From Actinomycetota bacterium (GTDB lineage: Bacteria > Actinomycetota > CADDZG01 > WHSQ01), in NCBI GenBank assembly GCA_013695055.1, contig JACDBF010000430.1, positions 1 through 5,063 on the forward strand: a DNA stretch of 5,063 nucleotides, read 5' to 3'. The position numbers were made by a program, and so were the translations under genes. This document shows, in pieces, positions 1-5,063 of this stretch. Within the stretch, counting starts at the first letter, position 1. Every line of letters starts with the position of its first letter. The notes under the pieces were generated by a model, which was not told where the DNA came from, did no database searches, and saw only the letters and a list, made by a program, of their open reading frames with translations.

Positions 1-200
1 GCCGCCACGAGCTCGAAGAGCACATTCGGGGCGGTGTTGGCGGTCTGATAGGTGTTTGCGAGAAAGGTCGTGCCCATTACGGCGGCAACAACGACCACGC
101 GCACGAAGCCCGTGATTCGGGAGGCCACCGTCGCCGCAGTTATGGCAACGGCGCCGCGCGCAAGCGAAGGCTCATGGCCGGATCTCTGAGTCGAGGGCAC
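1..200 (-). CDS. murJ: Lipid II flippase MurJ (MviN family), N-terminal fragment
   Basis: This is the first 66 codons of a gene that runs off the left edge. MurJ is a polytopic inner-membrane protein of the MOP exporter superfamily that flips lipid II to the outer face for peptidoglycan synthesis. Translated from the GTG at 198-200, it gives a polar leader of about 19 residues (VPSTQRSGHEPSLARGAVA), then ITAATVASRITGFVR, a hydrophobic VVVVAAVMG stretch, and ANTYQTANTAPNVLFELVAA. The SRxxGFVR motif followed by a helix and an AN..PN.L element is typical of the MurJ N terminus (transmembrane helices 1-2). The GTG lies 5 nt after the mctB/steB stop and is the last conventional start before the conserved region. 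The Shine-Dalgarno is weak, so translation may be coupled to the upstream gene. The family assignment is fairly secure, but the exact start is less so, and everything beyond helix 2 is unseen. Confidence 0.85.
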   Translation of the reverse strand, partial: MPSTQRSGHEPSLARGAVAITAATVASRITGFVRVVVVAAVMGTTFLANTYQTANTAPNVLFELVA

Positions 201-205
201 TAGCT

Positions 206-1129
206 CTAACTCGGAGTCGGCTCTGGGAAAGCTGCCCCGACCGAATCATCTCCATAGTGCTCGGCGGGGCGACTCTCGCCGCGCGCGAGCGTGAGGGCGG
301 TCGCTATCTGACCGAGCACCTCGTCTGCGTTGCCCACGGTCCAAACGGTCGTCTGAGCTTCGGCGTCTTCCCTCACCGCTTGGGTCAGCTCCCATGTGCT
401 GCCGGCGGGCTCGGCCACCACCACCGCCAGCTCCTGTGACAGCTCCTCCGCCAGAGGAAGCGCTATCTCCGCGGCGGGAAAGGGGCTCTGGTCGCCGCTT
501 CCTCCCAGGATCACGAAGTGGCTTCCAAAGCCCACCGTCGACCCTTGTGAGGCCCGCTCGACCGCTGCGTAGTCGAGCGCCTCGAGCTCCGCGAGAAGGC
601 GATCGAGTCGGAGCTCCGCTCCCGGCTTGGCCTGCGCCGCGGCCGCCGCGGCCTCCTTGCCCATCATCGCTCCCGTGGCGTCGCGGAGCTGGGAGGCCTC
701 GGTCTCCAGGGAGCCGAGAACACCCGCAAGCTCCTCGGCCTGGGAAGCATCCTCGAGAGCGAACTTCGTGGTCAGGGTGATCGTCGCAGTCACGGTCCCT
801 CCGGCCTCGTCGATGATCGCCGGGATTCCCTCGGCGAGGGCTTCGTCGGCCCCATCGAAGCGAACGACGACGACGCTGTCACCCACGAGCTGACCCCCCA
901 CGATGCGCGGTCCGAAGGTTCGCAGGGCCTCATCACTGGCCCTCGCTTCTGCCTGCACGGCAAGCAGCTGTTCCTTGAAGCCTGCGTTGTCTCTCTCCAG
1001 GCTCTTCACTCGTCCCTCGATGCGGTCGAGGAGGGGGCCTCCGAGAAAACCCGAGCCGGTCACTATGCCGATGCTGAGAGCCAGCAGGACGGCGATGATG
1101 GATATGAGGTGGTAGCGAAAATCGATCAC
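206..1129 (-). CDS. steB: MctB/SteB-family membrane-anchored protein (copper transporter MctB family)
   Basis: A 307-residue protein, close to the roughly 310 residues of mycobacterial Rv1698 (MctB). It starts at a GTG (1127-1129), giving (M)IDFRYHLIS, which resembles the conserved start of the family. One hydrophobic segment at residues 8-29 anchors the N terminus. A charged, probably coiled-coil stretch follows (about 35-70), then an alpha/beta domain with strands such as SVVVVRF (85-91), HFVILGG (204-210) and LAVVVAEP (234-241). An Ala-rich linker lies at about 159-166. The C terminus has HYG followed by a Pro-rich tail, as in relatives. In M. tuberculosis the family was described as affecting copper tolerance and as an outer-membrane channel. 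In Corynebacterium the homologue SteB pairs with SteA at the division septum. The single TM plus coiled coil and the adjacent steA favour the SteB role here, and I see no Cys or His cluster suggesting metal binding. The gene starts 4 nt after the steA stop. Confidence 0.88.
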   Translation of the reverse strand: MIDFRYHLISIIAVLLALSIGIVTGSGFLGGPLLDRIEGRVKSLERDNAGFKEQLLAVQAEARASDEALRTFGPRIVGGQLVGDSVVVVRFDGADEALAEGIPAIIDEAGGTVTATITLTTKFALEDASQAEELAGVLGSLETEASQLRDATGAMMGKEAAAAAAQAKPGAELRLDRLLAELEALDYAAVERASQGSTVGFGSHFVILGGSGDQSPFPAAEIALPLAEELSQELAVVVAEPAGSTWELTQAVREDAEAQTTVWTVGNADEVLGQIATALTLARGESRPAEHYGDDSVGAAFPEPTPS

Positions 1130-1133
1130 GCGC

Positions 1134-2345
1134 TCATCCGAAGAGGGCCTGGCGGAGCGAGAACAATAGGTTGCCGAGCTCGATCCAATAGGTGCGAAGG
1201 TAGATCCGGAGTGGCTCGGAAAGAGAGACCGCGAGACCCAGCGTCAAAAAGGCCACGCCCAAGAGCGCCACCAGGTCCTTGCGTGCAATGTGGCTTCGAT
1301 AGAGGCGGCTCACCCCTTTGGCGTCCACGAGGATCGGCCCGACCCTAAGGCGCGTCAAGAAAGTCGACGCCATACCCTTTCTTCCTTTGTCCATGAACTC
1401 GATGAGGTTCGCATGCGTGCCGACGGCGACGATCAGCTCTGCACCGCGTTCATGAGCCAGCAGCATGGCGATGTCTTCAGAGGTGCCCGCCGCCTCAAAG
1501 ACCACGTTCGGCAATCCCAAGGTCTCCACGCGCTCCAAGCCGGGCGCTTTGCCGCCCGTGTATGCGTGAACTATCAGCTCGGCCCTCGACATGAGAGCCC
1601 GCGTAGTGACGGAATCCATGTCTCCGATGATCATGTGCGGGGTCAGACCGAACTCGAGTAACGCATCCGCACCGCCGTCGACACCGATAAGCACGGGTTT
1701 GAGCTCGCGGATATAGGGCCTAAGCGCCCCGAGATCCTCTTTGTAATCGTAGCCACGCACGACGATCAGTACGTGGCGTCCGTGAAAGTCCGTCTTGATC
1801 TTGGGGAGACGAACGGCTTCGAGCCAAACATCGCGCTCCTCTTTGATGTACTCCATCGTGTTGGCGGCGAAACGTTCGATCTCGATTGAGATGGATCGCT
1901 TCGCTACATCGAGTGCCTGCTCGACCTTCTCGAGATCGAGCAGCGTGCCCTTCGCCAGCTCCGTCGTGCCGTCGCCCGTCATGCTGACCACGCGCCCGTC
2001 ATCTATGAGAACGCGTACGCCTTCGGTTATGGCCATAGCTTGTGGGCCGGCATCGTCGATCAGAGGGATGCCCGCCGAGCAGAGGAGATGGGGGCCGAGA
2101 TTGGGATAGCGGCCGCTCGAAGAGCGGGCTGCGTTCACGACCGCGCCGACCTGTCTCTGAATGAGACCTTCTGCTGCCACCCGGTCAATGTCTTCGTGAT
2201 CTATGACGGCGACATCCCCCGGGTGCAATCGAGAGAGCAAGCGCTTGGTGCGTCGGTCGACGCGGGCTATGCCGATCAGCGAGCCCGGCTCGGGTTGAGG
2301 GCCATTCGAAGAACGCGCCCGGCGCGTCCAGGACGGACGGATCAC
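1134..2345 (-). CDS. steA: SteA-like putative cytokinetic ring protein with thiamin pyrophosphokinase-like domain
   Basis: A 403-residue protein of the Rv1697/SteA family. In Corynebacterium, SteA localises to the cytokinetic ring with SteB and affects daughter-cell separation. The N-terminal part (about 22-150) has the family-like GIARVDRRTKRLL and PGDVAVIDHEDIDR elements. Residues about 188-345 resemble a thiamin pyrophosphokinase fold: GVDGGADALLEFGLTP (221-236), IIGDMDS (239-245) and GTSEDIAMLL (287-296) match the DGGAN, GDxDS and T/S-D-x-x-A motifs of those kinases. AVGTHANLIEFMDKGRKG (307-324) is characteristic of SteA. A hydrophobic helix at about 357-376 near the C terminus should anchor it in the membrane with a short tail. 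The start is GTG at 2343-2345, overlapping the recN stop as GTGA. No Shine-Dalgarno is visible, so coupled re-initiation is likely. No other conventional start precedes the conserved region. Whether it binds a nucleotide or thiamin-like ligand is unknown. Confidence 0.9.
   Translation of the reverse strand: MIRPSWTRRARSSNGPQPEPGSLIGIARVDRRTKRLLSRLHPGDVAVIDHEDIDRVAAEGLIQRQVGAVVNAARSSSGRYPNLGPHLLCSAGIPLIDDAGPQAMAITEGVRVLIDDGRVVSMTGDGTTELAKGTLLDLEKVEQALDVAKRSISIEIERFAANTMEYIKEERDVWLEAVRLPKIKTDFHGRHVLIVVRGYDYKEDLGALRPYIRELKPVLIGVDGGADALLEFGLTPHMIIGDMDSVTTRALMSRAELIVHAYTGGKAPGLERVETLGLPNVVFEAAGTSEDIAMLLAHERGAELIVAVGTHANLIEFMDKGRKGMASTFLTRLRVGPILVDAKGVSRLYRSHIARKDLVALLGVAFLTLGLAVSLSEPLRIYLRTYWIELGNLLFSLRQALFG
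2342..2345 (-). promoter_or_regulatory. GTGA stop-start overlap coupling recN and steA
   Basis: The recN TGA (2342-2344) and steA GTG (2343-2345) share two bases. The sequence just upstream is C-rich and has no Shine-Dalgarno, so steA translation probably depends on ribosomes finishing recN. This decides the steA start. Confidence 0.55.
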
Positions 2346-4033
2346 TGGGGGCCGGACGGTCGGGCGGCGAGGGCCAGCAGCTCTTCAGCGTGATCCCGGC
2401 CCCGCCGGCTCCCCGGCATCCCGGCGAGCATGCGCGCGAGCTCTTCGAGCCTCGACTCTCCTACTGTGCGGGCCACGATCGCCACAGAGCGGCCGCCAGA
2501 TTCGAGCTTGTCCACCCGGTAATGCGCGTCTGCGAACGCCGCCACTTGAGGCAGATGCGTCACGACCAGCACTTGTGAGCTCGAACGATGCGCGAGGTCA
2601 GAGAGCGCGCGTCCTACCGCAAGGGCGGCGCGGCCCCCGACCCCGGCGTCGACTTCGTCGAACACGAGGGTCCCCGGCGAGTCGTGCACGCTCAACAGAT
2701 GGAGGGCGAGGGCGACCCGCGAAAGCTCGCCTCCCGAGGCGACCGTCCCCAAGCCACCGAGCTTCTCCCCGGGATTGGCTGCTATGAAGAACTCGACTCG
2801 CTCCAGACCGCCTTCATACAGGTCACGCGCCTGTAGACCGACCTCGAAGCTTGCGCCGGACAGCGCGAGCTCTCCGAGCCGGCTCTCTACTCGAGCGGCC
2901 AGCTCCGGCGCGGCCTTCCTCCGGATGCCGGAGAGCGCGCGCGCCGCATCGTGTGCCGCCGCCAGGTGCGCGGCGTGCTCGCGCTCCAGACGTTCCACAT
3001 CTCGATCCGCGGCCTCGAGCTCGAAGAGGCGCCCTCTGGCCCTCTCCAGGTAGTCGTTGATGTCTCCTTCGTCGTTTCCGTACTTGCGCCGGAGCCGCGC
3101 CAGTGTCGCAAGGCGCTCCCTTGCTTCTTCCAGAGCGACCGGGTCGGGCGCGCCGATTGACGCTTTCATCTCGGTCGCGATATCGGCCACCTCGTAGGAC
3201 GCGGCACCCAGACGATCGGCGAGGGCTTTCAACTCCGGGTCCTTTGCGGTGAGGGCCGTAAGCGACCGAGCGGCCTCGAACAAACGCTCCTGCGCGCCCG
3301 ACTCGCCGTCGAGAAGGTCCGCGGCCGCTTCTAGACCCGAAGCGAGCGCGTCCGCGTGCTCGAGGCGGCGCGCCTCGGAAAACAGCCGGTCTGCCTCGCC
3401 CTCTTGGATGCCGGCGCGCTCGATCTCGTCGACCTCGAAGCGGCAGACGTCGAGCTCACGCGCCCGGGCCCGTTCCCTGAGCCTCAGCTCTTCGAGCAGC
3501 CGCGCCGTGCGGGCGGCCGTGCGGGCCGCATCGGCGACTTCGCCGGCCAGCCGCCTAGCGTCCTCACCCGCGAAGGAATCGAGCGCGTTCCTCTGCCAGG
3601 CGGATTCAGCGATGCGGTCGTGCTCACCCTGCCCGGCGATCTCGACCAGAAATGGAGCCATCTCAGACAGGACCGAGAGGGTTGCGAGGCGCCCGTTGAC
3701 CCTGGACTTGCTCTTGCCGTCGGTTCCTACGGCGCGCGCTATGACCACCTCTACGTCCTCGCTTGCATCGTCTTCGATCAGGTCGCGCGCCACCAGGGCG
3801 GCGGCCGCGCCGCTCGTGCGCGCGACGATGAAGCGCCCTTCGACGAGCGCCTGCGAGTGTCCCTGCCGCACGAGATTGCGACCGGCCCGGCCGCCCATCA
3901 AGAGGGCTAGAGCGGCGACCACGAGGGTCTTGCCTGCGCCCGTTTCCCCCGTGAGGACGCTCGAGCCGCTTTCGAGAGACAGCTCGGCCCGTTCGATCAC
4001 CCCCAGGCCTTCGACTTTCAGCTCGGTCAGCAT
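2342..4033 (-). CDS. recN: DNA repair protein RecN (SMC-like ATPase)
   Basis: RecN is a cytoplasmic SMC-family ATPase that acts early in recombinational repair of double-strand breaks. From the ATG at 4031-4033 the protein has 563 residues, a normal length for the family. It begins MLTELKVEGLGVIERAEL, the usual RecN start. Walker A is GETGAGKT (29-36, Lys35). A Q-loop-like region is IAGQGEHDR (132-140). The coiled-coil arms run about 155-385 and include the family LRRKYG element (314-319). The ABC signature is VASGGELSRV (431-440), Walker B is TLVFDEVDAGVGG (455-467, Asp459/Glu460), and the switch His is in VTHLPQVAA (His493). The frame stays open upstream to 4348, but that extension is low-complexity, lies over the end of nadK and lacks family similarity. 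The ATG at 4033 also has AGGA 9 nt upstream. The stop overlaps the steA start. No LexA box was seen upstream, so SOS control is not supported. Confidence 0.96.
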   Translation of the reverse strand: MLTELKVEGLGVIERAELSLESGSSVLTGETGAGKTLVVAALALLMGGRAGRNLVRQGHSQALVEGRFIVARTSGAAAALVARDLIEDDASEDVEVVIARAVGTDGKSKSRVNGRLATLSVLSEMAPFLVEIAGQGEHDRIAESAWQRNALDSFAGEDARRLAGEVADAARTAARTARLLEELRLRERARARELDVCRFEVDEIERAGIQEGEADRLFSEARRLEHADALASGLEAAADLLDGESGAQERLFEAARSLTALTAKDPELKALADRLGAASYEVADIATEMKASIGAPDPVALEEARERLATLARLRRKYGNDEGDINDYLERARGRLFELEAADRDVERLEREHAAHLAAAHDAARALSGIRRKAAPELAARVESRLGELALSGASFEVGLQARDLYEGGLERVEFFIAANPGEKLGGLGTVASGGELSRVALALHLLSVHDSPGTLVFDEVDAGVGGRAALAVGRALSDLAHRSSSQVLVVTHLPQVAAFADAHYRVDKLESGGRSVAIVARTVGESRLEELARMLAGMPGSRRGRDHAEELLALAARPSGPQ

Positions 4034-4041
4034 GCAAGAGA

Positions 4042-4047
4042 ATCCTA
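4042..4047 (-). promoter_or_regulatory. TAGGAT upstream of recN: ribosome binding site and/or -10 element
   Basis: The minus strand reads TTAGGATTCTCTTGC before the recN ATG. AGGA, 9 nt from the ATG, can serve as a Shine-Dalgarno. TAGGAT also fits the TAnnnT -10 form and lies 8 nt before the ATG, a spacing typical of leaderless actinobacterial transcripts. The bases about 17 nt further upstream (GTTCGC) are a poor -35 match. The two readings cannot be separated from sequence alone. Confidence 0.35.
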
Positions 4048-4069
4048 AGCGGTGAGATTGGGCTGCGAA

Positions 4070-4084
4070 CGGGGTGGGACCCCG
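4070..4084 (-). other. Small perfect hairpin in the nadK-recN gap
   Basis: CGGGGT and ACCCCG form a 6-bp perfect stem around a 3-nt loop, just downstream of the nadK stop in the only sizeable gap. No U-tract follows on the minus strand, so it does not look like a standard intrinsic terminator. It could protect the nadK mRNA 3' end or weakly attenuate read-through into recN, or be chance in GC-rich DNA. Confidence 0.3.
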
Positions 4085-4089
4085 GCAGG

Positions 4090-4875
4090 TCAGCCCGGGA
4101 GGTTGAGCTTGGTTCTCAGTCGCTCGATGAATCGCGGCCCTGAGAGCTTCACGAGCTGCAGCGCTCGCTGGTGCCTGTGCACCACGATGGATGTGCCGCT
4201 CGGGATGTCGCAGCCGCGCGCCCCGTCGAGCGAGAGAGTTGCATCCCGGCCCTCTTCTCTCACGATTATCTCGACGACTTGATCGGGGCCGAGCACGAAT
4301 GGCCGGGAGAAGATCATGTGGGGACTCACGGGCACGAGCAGCAAGCACTGGGCCCGGGGGTCCACGATCGGTCCCCCCGCCGACAACGCGTAGGCGGTGG
4401 AGCCGGTGGGGGTGGCAACCATCACCCCATCGGCGTTGAAAGCAGCCAGGGGCTCCCCGCCGATGCGCACCTCGAGCCGAACCAGGCGCCGGTGAGACGA
4501 GCGTTCGATGAGTACTTCATTGAGCCCCACATCTTCGCCCCGACCGTCCACGCGGCACGACAACATCAGACGCTCCTCGAGGGTGAAATCAGCGGCGAAG
4601 ATTCGCTCGAGCGCCTCGAGCTCGCCGCCCGGATCAACCTCCGTGAGGTAGCCGAGCGATCCGAAGTTGACCCCCAGAAGCGGAGCGTCGGCCTCGTGGG
4701 CGAGTCTGGCTGCCCGCAGCATGGTCCCGTCGCCGCCCAAAGACACCACGAGGTCCGGACGGTCATCGGTTACCTCCACTCCTCGTTCGGACAGCCACGC
4801 CTCGAGCTTCGCTTGGAGGGCCACGCCTTTCGAGTTGCCGGTGTGAACCACCATCGCGACCCGCCCAATGCTCAT
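4090..4875 (-). CDS. nadK: NAD kinase (ATP/polyphosphate-NAD kinase)
   Basis: This enzyme phosphorylates NAD to NADP in the cytoplasm and so supplies the NADPH pool. The protein is 261 residues, on the short side for an actinobacterial NadK (M. tuberculosis PpnK is about 307) because the N-terminal lobe before the first motif is compact. Key elements are intact: LGGDGTMLRAAR (46-57) with catalytic Asp49, GVNFGSLGYLTEV (68-80), LNEVLIER (118-125) with the conserved Asn119-Glu120 pair, and FNADGVMVATPTGSTAYALS (146-165), followed by AGGPI (166-170), which forms the nucleotide-binding region. SPHMIFSRPFVL (184-195) is the usual C-domain element. The ATG start (4873-4875) overlaps the tlyA stop as ATGA and has GGGGAAG 7 nt upstream. 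The tlyA-nadK-recN order matches that of many Actinomycetota and Bacillota genomes. The closing 56-nt gap before recN is the largest in the window. Confidence 0.97.
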   Translation of the reverse strand: MSIGRVAMVVHTGNSKGVALQAKLEAWLSERGVEVTDDRPDLVVSLGGDGTMLRAARLAHEADAPLLGVNFGSLGYLTEVDPGGELEALERIFAADFTLEERLMLSCRVDGRGEDVGLNEVLIERSSHRRLVRLEVRIGGEPLAAFNADGVMVATPTGSTAYALSAGGPIVDPRAQCLLLVPVSPHMIFSRPFVLGPDQVVEIIVREEGRDATLSLDGARGCDIPSGTSIVVHRHQRALQLVKLSGPRFIERLRTKLNLPG

Positions 4876-5063
4876 CGGCGGGCTTCCCCAACAACCCGAT
4901 CAAGGGCATCCGAGGATGCTTCTGGCCCCCTCTTCAAATGGACGAAGAACTCACGGTTCCCGGCCGGCCCCGCCGGATGCGCGAGCGCGGCGTCGACGAG
5001 ACCCAGTCCTTGTGCGCGCGCCGCTGTGACGACGTTCTCGAGCGCCCCGCGCCCGACCTCCGG
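4872..5063 (-). CDS. tlyA: TlyA-family rRNA 2'-O-methyltransferase, C-terminal fragment
   Basis: The last 63 codons and stop of a gene entering from the right edge. TlyA is an S4-domain plus FtsJ-like SAM-dependent methyltransferase that methylates ribose 2'-OH of 16S C1409 and 23S C1920; its loss in mycobacteria gives capreomycin resistance. The visible part reads PEVGRGALENVVTAARAQGL, then LVDAALAHPAGPAGNREFFV and HLKRGPE. The E-x-GRG element after the KP of TlyA and the closing P-x-GPAGNREFF motif are strongly characteristic of the C-terminal end. The S4 RNA-binding domain and the SAM-binding motif lie outside the window and cannot be checked. The TGA stop (4872-4874) overlaps the nadK ATG. 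The tail after KRGPE is variable and charged, as is common in the family. Confidence 0.92.
   Translation of the reverse strand, partial: PEVGRGALENVVTAARAQGLGLVDAALAHPAGPAGNREFFVHLKRGPEASSDALDRVVGEARR
4883..4889 (-). promoter_or_regulatory. Ribosome binding site of nadK
   Basis: GGGGAAG on the minus strand, 7 nt before the nadK ATG and inside the last codons of tlyA. This is the clearest Shine-Dalgarno in the window and supports the ATG at 4875 as the nadK start. Confidence 0.6.

Noticed and set aside
206..1129. Annotation of steB as a dedicated copper exporter
   Set aside because: No Cys/His/Met metal-binding cluster is visible and there is a single TM helix. The neighbour steA and the Corynebacterium data favour a septal role, so the copper name is retained only as a family label.
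1290..2393. Plus-strand open frames opposite steA (123, 104 and 117 codons)
   Set aside because: They are shadows of steA in GC-rich DNA. They lack ribosome binding sites, domains and a consistent frame.
3356..3910. Plus-strand open frame of 184 codons opposite recN, with some ordinary-looking composition
   Set aside because: It is fully antisense to the RecN coiled coil and N-terminal domain, and its Leu/Asp/Glu-rich look mirrors the codon pattern of recN. No motif was recognised.
3249..4055. Long plus-strand open frame (268 codons) antisense to recN
   Set aside because: Its product is Ser/Arg/Ala-rich low complexity with no recognisable domain, as expected for the complement of a GC-rich gene. 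RecN on the other strand has every family motif.
4070..4084. Hairpin after nadK as a rho-independent terminator
   Set aside because: The stem is only 6 bp and no U-run follows on the minus strand, so termination is not supported. It is kept only as a structural feature.
4034..4348. Upstream extension of the recN reading frame by 105 codons
   Set aside because: It is Arg/Ala/Pro-rich, overlaps the well-supported nadK coding end in another frame, and comes before the canonical RecN start MLTELKVEGLGVIE.
4600..4625. Clustered CTCGAG/GAGCTC palindromes
   Set aside because: They are in-frame Leu-Glu codons of nadK (ELEALERI region). Similar CTCGAG runs recur in every gene here, so this is codon bias rather than a regulatory repeat.

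Overview
The window is one gene-dense stretch of a GC-rich chromosome, with every supported gene on the minus strand. In transcription order (right to left) it holds the 3' end of tlyA (rRNA 2'-O-methyltransferase), nadK (NAD kinase), recN (SMC-like DNA repair ATPase), steA, mctB/steB, and the 5' end of murJ (lipid II flippase). The genes are tightly packed. tlyA/nadK share ATGA and recN/steA share GTGA (4-nt overlaps), steA/steB are 4 nt apart, and steB/murJ are 5 nt apart. The only real gap, 56 nt, lies between nadK and recN. This looks like one operon, possibly with an internal promoter in front of recN.

The gene order tlyA-nadK-recN-steA-mctB matches the Mycobacterium tuberculosis Rv1694-Rv1698 cluster and related clusters across Actinomycetota. 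That order, the high GC and the GTG starts point to an actinomycete-type (Actinomycetota) genome. In M. tuberculosis the next gene is pyrG; here it is murJ. From memory, that suggests a lineage outside the best-studied Mycobacteriales, perhaps a deep-branching or uncultured actinobacterium, but the class cannot be fixed from this sequence.

Functionally the right half is housekeeping: ribosome modification, NADP supply and double-strand break repair. The left half concerns the envelope and division. SteA and SteB form a membrane complex at the corynebacterial septum that influences cell-wall hydrolysis during daughter separation, and MurJ exports lipid II, the cell-wall precursor. Joining steA-steB to murJ within a few bases gives a plausible septum/peptidoglycan module.

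I found no mobile element, CRISPR array, tRNA, rRNA, toxin-antitoxin pair or defence gene. No stretch over 300 bases lacks a gene. I do not see a new biological system. The points most worth a second look are the retained thiamin-pyrophosphokinase-like motifs in SteA, the murJ linkage, and the possible leaderless promoter of recN.
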